From Fluviicoccus keumensis (lineage in GTDB: Bacteria > Pseudomonadota > Gammaproteobacteria > Pseudomonadales > Moraxellaceae), in assembly GCF_004217445.1 (NCBI RefSeq), contig NZ_SHKX01000013.1:62001-126000 (forward strand): 64,000 nt of DNA. Direction: 5' to 3'. This document shows positions 56,659 to 64,000 of the stretch, one piece after another. The notes below the pieces were generated by a model. It was not told the DNA's origin, ran no database searches, and was given only the letters and a program-made list of their open reading frames with translations. The position numbers and the translations under genes are program-made. The stretch's first letter is position 1. Every line of letters begins with the position of its first letter.

Positions 56659-57237
56659 ATGAGCAGCCTTATCAACACCCAGGTTCAACCGTTCAAGACC
56701 CAAGCCTTCGTCAGCCGTAACGGCAAGGGTGAGTTCATCACTGTCTCCGACGAAAGCCTGAAGGGCAAGTGGTCGGTCCTGATCTTCATGCCGGCCGCCT
56801 TCACTTTCAACTGCCCGACCGAAATCGAAGACGCCGCCAACAACTACGCCGAATTCCAGAAGGCGGGCGCGGAAGTCTACATCGTCACCACCGACACCCA
56901 CTTCTCGCACAAGGTCTGGCACGAAACCTCCCCGGCCGTGGGCAAGGCGACCTTCCCGCTGGTCGGCGACCCCACCCACACCCTGACCCGCGCCTTCGGC
57001 GTGCACATTGACTCCGAAGGCCTGGCCCTGCGCGGCACCTTCGTCATCAACCCGGACGGCGTCATCAAGACCGCCGAAGTGCACAGCAACGAAATCGCCC
57101 GCGACGTGTCCGAGACCCTGCGCAAGCTGAAGGCCGCCCAGTACACCGCCGCCAACCCCGGTCAGGTCTGCCCGGCCAAGTGGAAGGAAGGCGCCAAGAC
57201 CTTGGCTCCGTCGCTGGATCTGGTGGGCAAGATCTGA
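56659..57237 (+). CDS. ahpC: Peroxiredoxin AhpC
   Basis: 192 residues. Peroxidatic Cys52 in FTFNCPTE, resolving Cys171 in GQVCPAKW; PAAFTFNCPTEIEDAANNY and the GGLG-like/YF tail of hyperoxidation-sensitive forms is not obvious. Reduces peroxides with electrons from AhpF. The start at ATG 56659 has AAGGAG upstream. Confidence 0.97.
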   Translation: MSSLINTQVQPFKTQAFVSRNGKGEFITVSDESLKGKWSVLIFMPAAFTFNCPTEIEDAANNYAEFQKAGAEVYIVTTDTHFSHKVWHETSPAVGKATFPLVGDPTHTLTRAFGVHIDSEGLALRGTFVINPDGVIKTAEVHSNEIARDVSETLRKLKAAQYTAANPGQVCPAKWKEGAKTLAPSLDLVGKI

Positions 57238-57247
57238 TCGGGACTCT

Positions 57248-57272
57248 GTAGGGGCGCACGGCGTGCGCCCTC
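57248..57272. repeat. GGGGCGCAC hairpin repeat, second copy
   Basis: GTAGGGGCGCAC and GTGCGCCC arms, near-identical to the asmA terminator repeat at 13199-13225. Lies eleven bases past the ahpC stop. Confidence 0.75.
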
Positions 57273-57301
57273 TCATACGAACACCCCGCTGATCCCCACT
57301 C

Positions 57302-57374
57302 CTGTAGGTCGGGTTTCAACCCGACAACACCCTCCGATCGAAGGACGGTTGTCGGGCTGAAGCCTGACCTACAG
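57302..57374. repeat. REPIN-like 73-base inverted repeat
   Basis: CTGTAGGTCGGG... and its complement ...CCTGACCTACAG bound an imperfect palindrome; each arm has its own small hairpin (TCGGGTTTCAACCCGA). The two-REP inverted structure resembles a REPIN. A one-arm copy lies at 59030-59068. Confidence 0.75.
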
Positions 57375-57407
57375 ACACGACGCAATAACCGATGTGTTTT
57401 GCCCCAA

Positions 57408-57430
57408 GGGCGCACGCAGTGCGCCCCTAC
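57408..57430. repeat. GGGGCGCAC hairpin repeat, third copy
   Basis: GGGCGCAC, 3-base loop, GTGCGCCC, then CCTAC. It lies 35 bases before ahpF, between ahpC and ahpF. Confidence 0.72.
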
Positions 57431-57464
57431 GGGGAGGTATTACCCGAATTTCCCGGAGACGATC

Positions 57465-59012
57465 ATGCTCGACGCAACCCTCAAAGCCCAACTGCAAGGC
57501 TACCTGGAACGGCTGGCCGGCCCGATCGAGCTGGTCGCCTCCCTCAACGACAGCCCGGCCGCCGCCGAGATGTTGGAACTGCTGAACGAAATCGCCGAAC
57601 TGACGACGCGCATCACCGTCCGCACCGACGGCGCGGATGAGCGCGTCCCGTCCTTCAGCGTCGGCAAGGCCGGTGAAACCGCCCGCGTCCGCTTCGCCGG
57701 CATACCGCTGGGTCACGAATTCACTTCGCTGGTGCTGGCGCTGCTGCAGGTCAGCGGCTACCCGCCCAAGGTGGAAGCGGAACTGATCGAACAGGTCAAG
57801 GCGATGGACACCGAACTGAACTTCGTCACCTATGTCTCGCTGAGCTGCCACAACTGCCCGGACGTGGTGCAGGCGCTGAACCTGATGGCGGCGCTGAACC
57901 CGAAGGTCACCCACACCATGGTCGACGGCGCGCTGTTCCAGGCGGAAGTCGAGGCCAAGAACATCATGGCCGTGCCTGCCGTGCACCTGAACGGCGGCAA
58001 CTTCGGCTCCGGCCGCATGACGCTGGAGGAAATCCTCGCCAAGGCCGATACCGGCGCGGAAGCACGGGCGGCGAAGCAACTGAGCGAGAAGGCCCCGTAC
58101 GACATGCTGATCGTCGGCGGCGGCCCGGCGGGCGCGGCGGCAGCCATCTACGCCGCGCGCAAGGGCATCCGCACCGGCGTGGTCGCCGAGCGTTTCGGCG
58201 GCCAGGTGATGGATACGATGGGCATAGAGAACTTCATCTCGGTGAAGGAAACCCAGGGCCCGAAGCTGGCGGCGGCGCTGGAAGAACACGTCAAGAGCTA
58301 TGACGTCGACATCATGAACACCCAGCGCGCGGTCAAGCTGACTGGCGGCGACCTGGTGACGGTGGAACTGGCTAACGGCGCGACGCTGCGTGGAAAGACG
58401 GTGCTGATCGCCACCGGCGCGCGCTGGCGCGAGATGAACGTGCCGGGCGAGAAGGAGTACCGCGGCCGTGGCGTCGCCTACTGCCCGCACTGCGACGGCC
58501 CGCTGTTCAAGGGCAAGCGCGTGGCGGTGATCGGCGGCGGCAACTCCGGCGTGGAAGCGGCCATTGACCTGGCGGGCATCGTCGAGCACGTGACGCTGAT
58601 TGAATTCGACAGCCAGCTGCGCGCCGATGCCGTGCTGCAGACCAAGCTGCGCAGCCTGCCGAACGTGAGCATCGTCGTCTCGGCGCTGACCACGGAAGTG
58701 CATGGCGACGGCCAGAAGATGACCGGCCTCAGCTACACCGACCGCGTCACCCAGGAAAGCCGCAAGCTCGACGTGGCGGGCGTGTTCGTGCAGATCGGCC
58801 TGCTGCCCAATTCCGACTGGCTCAAGGGCACGCTGGCGCTGACGCCGCGCGGCGAGATCGAGGTAGATGCGCGCGGCCAGACTTCGCTGCCGGGCGTGTT
58901 CGCGGCGGGCGACGTAACCACCGCGCCGTACAAGCAGATCATCATTGCCATGGGCGCTGGGTCGAATGCGGCGCTGGGGGCGTTTGACCATTTGATCCGG
59001 TCGGGGGTGTAA
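57465..59012 (+). CDS. ahpF: Alkyl hydroperoxide reductase subunit F
   Basis: 515 residues. N-terminal tandem thioredoxin-like domain with CHNC (SLSCHNCPDVV), linker, then a thioredoxin-reductase-like domain: FAD motif GGGPAGAAAAIYAARKG, redox CPHC (VAYCPHCDGPLF), NAD motif GGGNSGVEAAIDLAG and the C-terminal FAD motif GVFAAGDVTT. Transfers electrons from NADH to AhpC. The start ATG 57465 has CGGAG upstream. It is separated from ahpC by repeat hairpins, which may lower its expression relative to ahpC. Confidence 0.97.
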   Translation: MLDATLKAQLQGYLERLAGPIELVASLNDSPAAAEMLELLNEIAELTTRITVRTDGADERVPSFSVGKAGETARVRFAGIPLGHEFTSLVLALLQVSGYPPKVEAELIEQVKAMDTELNFVTYVSLSCHNCPDVVQALNLMAALNPKVTHTMVDGALFQAEVEAKNIMAVPAVHLNGGNFGSGRMTLEEILAKADTGAEARAAKQLSEKAPYDMLIVGGGPAGAAAAIYAARKGIRTGVVAERFGGQVMDTMGIENFISVKETQGPKLAAALEEHVKSYDVDIMNTQRAVKLTGGDLVTVELANGATLRGKTVLIATGARWREMNVPGEKEYRGRGVAYCPHCDGPLFKGKRVAVIGGGNSGVEAAIDLAGIVEHVTLIEFDSQLRADAVLQTKLRSLPNVSIVVSALTTEVHGDGQKMTGLSYTDRVTQESRKLDVAGVFVQIGLLPNSDWLKGTLALTPRGEIEVDARGQTSLPGVFAAGDVTTAPYKQIIIAMGAGSNAALGAFDHLIRSGV

Positions 59013-59029
59013 GCCTCCCCGTCACCACT

Positions 59030-59068
59030 GCAGGTCGGGCTTCAGCCCGACCCTGTCCTTCGATCGGA
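59030..59068. repeat. Half copy of the REPIN-like element
   Basis: CTGCAGGTCGGGCTTCAGCC... through CCTTCGATCGGAG matches, with a few changes, one arm of the element at 57302-57374 read on the opposite strand. Confidence 0.7.
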
Positions 59069-59074
59069 GCGCAT

Positions 59075-59785
59075 TTACTCCATATACTTCAGCGACATCG
59101 GTTTCTTGCTCTGGGTGTATTCCTCGCTGCTGCTGACCCGTTGCAGGCCCAGCAAGACCTGATAAGGCGCGTTACGCTGAACGTAATTGGTCGCCCAGGT
59201 CGGCGCCGTTCCACCCGGATCGATATACCCTTCCACATCCAGTTTCCATTTGCTTTCCGGCAGCGGCGTATAGGTGGTGGTCATGTTGAAACCCGGCATG
59301 CGCACCAGGCCCGGCTGCGGCGGCAGGTAATCGGGTGCGGCCGCGATATTGAGCCGGAAATAACCGCGACGGGGGCTGTAGGGGTCGATGTTCAGGTGCA
59401 CAACCACATCCCGGTCCGGCAGTCCGGGCGGAGCGGAAAAGACCTGATAAAAGTACACTTCCGTCGGCGAGACCTGCTTCAGCACCTTCGACTGCTTCAT
59501 CTTGAAGTACCAGCGCGGGTAGTTTTCAAAATCGAAGGTGGCGCGGGCGATGGCTTCCAGCGAGGAGTCCATCACGGCCTCAACCTTGAACGAGCGGATA
59601 CGCTTGCCGTCCTCGCGCTTGGACCAGGTCTTGATGTGGTGATACTTGTCGTTCTTGACTTGCTGCCATTCGTTGCTGTCGCTGGCGCGCAGTTCGTCCA
59701 GTTCTTCGTTGGCCGCCCAGGCGATGCCTGACGTCAGCAGGGAGACACAAAGCAAGTGACGCAAGAGGGATGGTGCGTTGAGCAT
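59075..59785 (-). CDS. Secreted START/SRPBCC-like domain protein (paralogue)
   Basis: 236 residues with signal peptide (LLRHLLCVSLLTSGIAWA). Same architecture as 35799-36527: NEEL-DELRASDSNEWQQVKNDKYHHIKTWSKREDGKRIRSFKVEAVM, FDFENYPRWYFKMKQSKVLKQVSPTEVYFYQ, LPDRDVVVHLNIDPYSPRRGYFRL and WATNYVQRNAPYQVLLGLQR. It probably binds a hydrophobic ligand in the periplasm. It is alone, with no operon partner. Confidence 0.85.
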   Translation of the reverse strand: MLNAPSLLRHLLCVSLLTSGIAWAANEELDELRASDSNEWQQVKNDKYHHIKTWSKREDGKRIRSFKVEAVMDSSLEAIARATFDFENYPRWYFKMKQSKVLKQVSPTEVYFYQVFSAPPGLPDRDVVVHLNIDPYSPRRGYFRLNIAAAPDYLPPQPGLVRMPGFNMTTTYTPLPESKWKLDVEGYIDPGGTAPTWATNYVQRNAPYQVLLGLQRVSSSEEYTQSKKPMSLKYME

Positions 59786-60001
59786 GGTTCCGCCCGTTTT
59801 TTTTTATGATTGTCTGGCTGAGATTAGGCTTTTTTCCACGGGAGTCAAGAGCGGAGGCCGTCCCCGCCGGGACGCTGTCATCCCGCGCATTCATCCCGAT
59901 AACCGATATGCCCGATCTCGCCGTCAGCCCGGCCATAGCCGCCCCTCCCCACTCGCCATACGATCGTCCAATTACTTAGCCACCCGCCCGAGGACGACCC
60001 C

Positions 60002-61306
60002 ATGCCCCCCGCCATCCCCTACACCGGCAAGCACGGCCGCGTCGCCATCGTCGACGGCGTGCGCACCCCCTTCGCCCGCATCGCCACCCACTACCGCGAC
60101 CTCAACGCCATCGACCTGGGCGTGCTGGTGGTCAAGGAACTGGTCAGCCGTAACAACCTGAACCCGGCCGATCTGCAGCAACTGGTGTTCGGCATGACAG
60201 TGATGATCCCGGAAGCGCCCTTCATCGCTCGCGAAATCGCCCTCGCCTGCGGTTACCACAAGCTGGATGCGTACTCGATCACCCGCGCCTGCGCCACCAG
60301 CTTCCAGACCACCGCCAGCCTGGCCGACAACATCCTGAGCGGCTACACCGACCTCGGCATCGCCGGCGGCACCGATTCCACGAGCAGCGTGCGCATCCCG
60401 CTGTCCGGACAGCTCAGCGCCACCCTGCGCGACATCAACTTCGCCAAGACCACCCAGGACAAGATCCGCCTGCTGGCCGGGCTGAAGGTGAAGGACCTGC
60501 TGCCGCAACGGCCGTCCATCACCGAATACTCGGTGGGCGAGACCATGGGCGAAAGCACCGAGAAGATGGTGAAGAAATGGGGCGTCGGCCGCGCCGAGCA
60601 GGACGACCTGGCCCATGCCTCGCACAGCAACGCCGCCCGCGCCTGGCAGGAAGGCCGCCTCGACCGTCAGGTGATGGGCGTGCGCCTGCCCGACGGCCGC
60701 ACGGTGAAGGAAGACAACCTGATCCGCATGAATTCCGACCGCGCGAGTTATGACAAGCTGAAGCCGGTCTACGACACCTCCGGCAAGGGCACGGTGACGG
60801 CAGGCAACAGCAGCCCGCTGACCGACGGCGCGGGCGCGCTGCTGCTGATGAGCGAGGAACGCGCCAAGGCGCTGGGCTACAAGCCGCTGGGCTATATCCG
60901 CTCCTACGCCTTTGCCGCCCGCGACCCGCGCGACGACCTGCTGATGGGGCCGGTGCTGGCAGCGCCCATCGCCATGGACCGCGCCGGTCTGGCGCTGGGT
61001 GACCTGACGCTGGTCGACATGCACGAAGCCTTTGCCGGGCAGGTGGCCTGCAACCTGCGCGGGCTGAACGATGCCGCCTACCTGAAGGACATGATTGGTC
61101 GGGAGCAGGCGCTGGGCGAGGTGGATCGCCACAAGCTGAACGTCAACGGCGGCTCGCTGGCCTACGGCCATCCGTTTGGAGCGACCGGCGCGCGGGTGAT
61201 CATGCAGATGCTGTACGAACTGCAACGGCGCGGCGGCGGCATCGGCCTGACCACCGCCTGCGCGGCAGGCGGCATTGGCGCGGCGATGGTGCTGGAGACG
61301 GAGTAA
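60002..61306 (+). CDS. fadI: Acetyl-CoA C-acyltransferase FadI-type thiolase
   Basis: 434 residues. Acyl-accepting Cys97 in TRACATSFQT, NVNGGSLAYGHPFGATGAR with the catalytic His, and the final CAAGGIGAAMVLE with the second Cys. The length and block VDGVRTPFARIATHYRDLNAIDLG fit FadI/long-chain thiolases of beta-oxidation. GAGGA precedes the start. No fadJ partner is adjacent. Confidence 0.93.
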   Translation: MPPAIPYTGKHGRVAIVDGVRTPFARIATHYRDLNAIDLGVLVVKELVSRNNLNPADLQQLVFGMTVMIPEAPFIAREIALACGYHKLDAYSITRACATSFQTTASLADNILSGYTDLGIAGGTDSTSSVRIPLSGQLSATLRDINFAKTTQDKIRLLAGLKVKDLLPQRPSITEYSVGETMGESTEKMVKKWGVGRAEQDDLAHASHSNAARAWQEGRLDRQVMGVRLPDGRTVKEDNLIRMNSDRASYDKLKPVYDTSGKGTVTAGNSSPLTDGAGALLLMSEERAKALGYKPLGYIRSYAFAARDPRDDLLMGPVLAAPIAMDRAGLALGDLTLVDMHEAFAGQVACNLRGLNDAAYLKDMIGREQALGEVDRHKLNVNGGSLAYGHPFGATGARVIMQMLYELQRRGGGIGLTTACAAGGIGAAMVLETE

Positions 61307-61373
61307 CGGCCGCGCTTGCTTTCCCTCCCCCATCTGCTATCGTGCGCCGGTTTTTCCACCACCGGCGCACGTC

Positions 61374-62576
61374 TTGAACCACTACGACCTCATCATCCTC
61401 GGCGCAGGCGCTTCCGGCCTGATGGCCGCGCTCACCGCCGGACAACGCGGCCGCCGCGTGCTGGTGCTGGACCGCAGCAACAAGGTCGGCAAGAAGATCC
61501 TGATGTCCGGCGGCGGCCGCTGCAACTTCACCAACCTCTTCGTGGAACCGGGCAACTACCTGTCCGCCAACCCGCATTTCTGCATCAGCGCCCTCAACCG
61601 CTACACGCAGTGGGACTTCATCAGCCTGGTCGAGAAGCACCGCATCCCCTACCACGAGCGCAAGCACGGCGAGCTGTTCTGCGATGACTCCGCCAAGGAC
61701 ATCCTCGACCTGCTGCTGGCGGAATGCGAACGGGCGAAAGTGACGATCAAGGCCGCCTGCGAGATCACCGCCGTCAGCGCGCCCACCGACGCCAGGCCGA
61801 GCGAACGGTTCCACCTGCAAACGACGCTGGGCGAATTCCGCTGCGAATCGCTGATCGTCGCCACCGGCGGCCTGTCGATTCCGACTTTGGGCGGCAGCGG
61901 CTTCGGCTACACGCTGGCGAAGCAGTTCGGCCACCACGTGCTGCCCACGCGCGCCGGGCTGGTGCCGTTCATGTTCAGCGACGGCTTCAAGGCGGTGACG
62001 GAACGGCTGTCCGGGCTGGCGGTGGAAGTGGCGCTGAGCAACGAACTGGCGGCCTTCACCGAGAACATCCTTTTCACCCATCGCGGCGTCAGCGGCCCGG
62101 CGGCGCTGCAACTGTCGAATTACTGGCTGCCGGGCGAAAGCATCCGTGTCGACCTGTTCCCGCAGGAGAATATGGCGGACTGGCTGAAGGCGCAGAAGAA
62201 AGCACACCCGAAATCACTGTTGCGGACGCTGCTGCACGAGCGGTTGGCGAAAAGCCTGGTAACGGAACTGCAGGCGCTGCTATGGCCGGAGCTGGCGGAA
62301 ACGCCGCTGGCGCAATGGACCGACGCGGCGCTGGAGCAACTGGGCGGCCAGCTGAACGGCTGGACGCTGAAGCCGTCCGGCACCGAGGGCTACCGCACCG
62401 CCGAGGTGACGCTGGGCGGCGTCGACACCACGGAACTGTCGTCGAAAACCATGGAAAGCAAGAAGCAGCCCGGCTTCTATTTCGTCGGCGAAGTGATGGA
62501 CGTGACCGGCTGGCTGGGGGGCTTCAATTTCCAGTGGGCCTGGGCGTCCGGGCATGCGGCGGGACTTTTCGCCTGA
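61374..62576 (+). CDS. YhiN/HI0933-family FAD-dependent oxidoreductase
   Basis: 400 residues, exactly the E. coli YhiN length. FAD motif LIILGAGASGLMAALTAGQRGRRVLVLDR, the family block GKKILMSGGGRCNFTN, GELFCDDSAKDILDLL, and the C-terminal GEVMDVTGWLGGFNFQWAWASG. The start is TTG 61374 (MNHYDLIIL), because no ATG or GTG keeps the FAD motif. Function uncertain; related proteins are annotated as BaiN-like reductases. Confidence 0.92.
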   Translation: MNHYDLIILGAGASGLMAALTAGQRGRRVLVLDRSNKVGKKILMSGGGRCNFTNLFVEPGNYLSANPHFCISALNRYTQWDFISLVEKHRIPYHERKHGELFCDDSAKDILDLLLAECERAKVTIKAACEITAVSAPTDARPSERFHLQTTLGEFRCESLIVATGGLSIPTLGGSGFGYTLAKQFGHHVLPTRAGLVPFMFSDGFKAVTERLSGLAVEVALSNELAAFTENILFTHRGVSGPAALQLSNYWLPGESIRVDLFPQENMADWLKAQKKAHPKSLLRTLLHERLAKSLVTELQALLWPELAETPLAQWTDAALEQLGGQLNGWTLKPSGTEGYRTAEVTLGGVDTTELSSKTMESKKQPGFYFVGEVMDVTGWLGGFNFQWAWASGHAAGLFA

Positions 62577-62674
62577 AAATCGGCGACGACACCGGCAAGG
62601 CCGCTTGACAGGTTTCGGCCGACGGCACTAGCGTAAGGCATACGCCACACGCTCACCTGACGGGGACATTCCCG

Positions 62675-63250
62675 ATGCGCTACCTGATCGCCTTGACGCT
62701 GCTATGCTCCCTGACCGCCCACGCGGAAGTCTTCATGTGCGAAGAGAACGGCCACAAGATTTTCAGCCAGCAGCCCTGCGGCCGCAATGCGCAAAGCCTG
62801 ACGCTGGACAATGAAGTGCAGAAGATCACCATTCCCGACGAAATTGACGAGGAATACGCGCGGAATATCTGCACCCTGGCCGCCAAGGCCTGGGACAAGG
62901 CCACGGTGACCAACCGCAGCGCCTACGACAGCACCACCTATCAGGAGCGCGCGGCCATCGAGGGCATCCATCGCTACATCCGCGACCGCATCGCCAACTA
63001 CGGTCAGGTCGCCCGCCGGAACCCCTATCTGGAGACCAGTGTCGCGGCGGTTTCACGATCGCTGTGGATGCTGGCGCGCGCCGTGCCCAATCCCACCGCC
63101 GATCAGATTGGCGAGTTTACGGATGGCTGCGGCAAAACCGTGATGGAAAGCGCCGCCCGGTTGTACGGCAAGGACAAGAAGGACAAGGGAGCCCCGGGAA
63201 AAGCAGCGCCGGGGCTGCGCTCCACCCGCAGCCTGCCGGGCACTTACTGA
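62675..63250 (+). CDS. Small secreted protein with DUF4124-like N-terminus
   Basis: 191 residues. A signal peptide (MRYLIALTLLCSLTAHA) is followed by EVFMCEENGHKIFSQQPCG, the short Cys-containing segment of DUF4124-type periplasmic proteins. The helical remainder contains two further cysteines and a basic C-terminus. Overlaps the convergent channel gene by seven bases. Function unknown. Confidence 0.8.
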   Translation: MRYLIALTLLCSLTAHAEVFMCEENGHKIFSQQPCGRNAQSLTLDNEVQKITIPDEIDEEYARNICTLAAKAWDKATVTNRSAYDSTTYQERAAIEGIHRYIRDRIANYGQVARRNPYLETSVAAVSRSLWMLARAVPNPTADQIGEFTDGCGKTVMESAARLYGKDKKDKGAPGKAAPGLRSTRSLPGTY

Positions 63251-63828
63251 GCCTCGTCCCCCAGTGCGCGCGCGATGCGCGTGTCCGGCACCAGCCACAT
63301 CAGCGCCACCGCCACATACAAGGCCTGCGACAACGCCGTCAACTGGAACGCCAGCGGAATGGCCGCCGCATACAGCACGATGGATCCCCGGCCTTTCAGG
63401 TCGCGGCCCAGAGCACGCTTCAGCACCGCGCCGCTGCGGTCGGCCCTCATGATCGTCTGCTGCAGGATGTAATACGCCACCGCCGCCATCAGCAGCACCA
63501 CGCCATACAACGCCGAGGGCGCGGCGGCAAAATGGTTTTCCCCCATCCAGCCGGTGGCGAACGGAATCAGCGACAGCCAGAACAGCAGGTGCAGGTTGGC
63601 CCAGAGGATGCCCCCGGAAACCCGCGACACCGTATGCAACAGATGGTGATGGTTGTTCCAGTAGATGCCCACATACACAAAACTGAGGATATAGCTGAGG
63701 AACACCGGCAACAGCTCCGCCAACGCCCCCAGGCCGGCCTCATGCGGAACCTTGATCTCCAGCACCATGATGGTGATGATGATGGCGAGCACGCCATCGC
63801 TGAAGGCTTCGAGACGGTTCTTGCCCAT
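63244..63828 (-). CDS. TMEM175-family (DUF1211) potassium channel-like protein
   Basis: 194 residues with six hydrophobic helices. The N-terminal signature RLEAFSDGVLAIIITIMVLEIKVP contains the FSD motif of TMEM175 channels, whose bacterial members are K+ channels with an isoleucine constriction (LAIIITI). A second family stretch is YVGIYWNNHHHLLH. Single gene. Confidence 0.92.
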   Translation of the reverse strand: MGKNRLEAFSDGVLAIIITIMVLEIKVPHEAGLGALAELLPVFLSYILSFVYVGIYWNNHHHLLHTVSRVSGGILWANLHLLFWLSLIPFATGWMGENHFAAAPSALYGVVLLMAAVAYYILQQTIMRADRSGAVLKRALGRDLKGRGSIVLYAAAIPLAFQLTALSQALYVAVALMWLVPDTRIARALGDEAQ

Positions 63829-63895
63829 GCCTGCGCTCCCGGTCAGAAAGACGCCAAGCTTCGCACGAACCGGCGCTCCGGGGAATGCCGGCGTC

Positions 63896-64000
63896 TCAGG
63901 GGCTGATCACTTTCGCCTCCAGCACCGGATTCTGTTTCAGCGCCGCATGACTGACGGCCACAGTTTGCAGCGCGAACTGCGCGGGCAGGCGGTCATAGCA
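63896..64000 (-). CDS. 3' end of an unidentified gene (cut by window edge)
   Basis: The last 34 codons of a frame entering from the right edge: CYDRLPAQFALQTVAVSHAA, then LKQNPVLEAKVISP and a TGA at 63896-63898. Too short to identify. Confidence 0.55.
   Translation of the reverse strand, partial: CYDRLPAQFALQTVAVSHAALKQNPVLEAKVISP

Overview
The window is a chromosomal segment of a GC-rich gammaproteobacterium. Supporting signs are FadI, a YhiN-like protein, YgiQ, MutY, a CueR copper module, OxyR-type sites at katG and ahpC, and above all a CrcZ-like sRNA gene with a sigma-54 promoter, an arrangement known from Pseudomonas and its relatives. I cannot name the genus. No phage, insertion sequence, integrase or CRISPR array is visible.

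Layout. 1-9.6 kb: a TerC/Alx manganese-type membrane protein (cut by the window edge) behind a yybP-ykoY (Mn2+) riboswitch, the radical SAM protein YgiQ, three tandem paralogous membrane GGDEF cyclases, mutY, and an MpaB-type oxygenase divergent from a TetR regulator. 10.3-12.9 kb: an AT-richer two-gene island encoding a proteasome-like Ntn-hydrolase and a P-loop ATPase. This is the best candidate for an undescribed system. 13.2-16.0 kb: an AsmA-family protein. 16.1-16.7 kb: the CrcZ-like sRNA, its sigma-54 promoter and a phased array of GGTAACA enhancer repeats. 16.8-27.0 kb: a lipid/glycan cluster (diheme c-type protein, neutral ceramidase, GH5 endoglycoceramidase-like hydrolase, MalT-like LuxR regulator, small anchored protein). 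All four main genes carry AAnAAnAA-type (Hfq/Crc) motifs at their translation starts.

27-36.5 kb: an S41 peptidase lipoprotein, small membrane proteins, an AraC regulator, a type-2 3-hydroxyacyl-CoA dehydrogenase, a cytochrome P450, feoAB behind Fur-like boxes, and a secreted START-like protein. 36.7-42.4 kb: katG, an OmpA-domain remnant, copZ/copA/cueR with two CueR-type operators, and tRNA-Gly(CCC). 42.4-50.6 kb: a carotenoid oxygenase, a beta-barrel protein, an arsenic operon (arsR, GAPDH, arsJ, permease, thioredoxin), a YvlD-like protein and a kinase/P-loop fusion. 50.8-59.0 kb: a TonB receptor with a Crc-type motif, a three-gene operon of a TPP enzyme plus two degenerate citrate-synthase-like proteins, and ahpC/ahpF with REPIN-like repeats. 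59.1-64 kb: a second START-like protein, fadI, a YhiN-like flavoprotein, a small secreted protein, a TMEM175-type channel and the 3' end of an unidentified gene.

How the parts fit. The regulatory logic is unusually legible. The CrcZ-like RNA would titrate Hfq/Crc away from messages bearing AAnAAnAA motifs, and the adjacent lipid/glycan cluster and the TonB receptor carry those motifs. Peroxide (OxyR-type sites at katG and ahpC), iron (Fur-like), copper (CueR), arsenic (ArsR) and manganese (riboswitch) controls are all visible beside their target genes.
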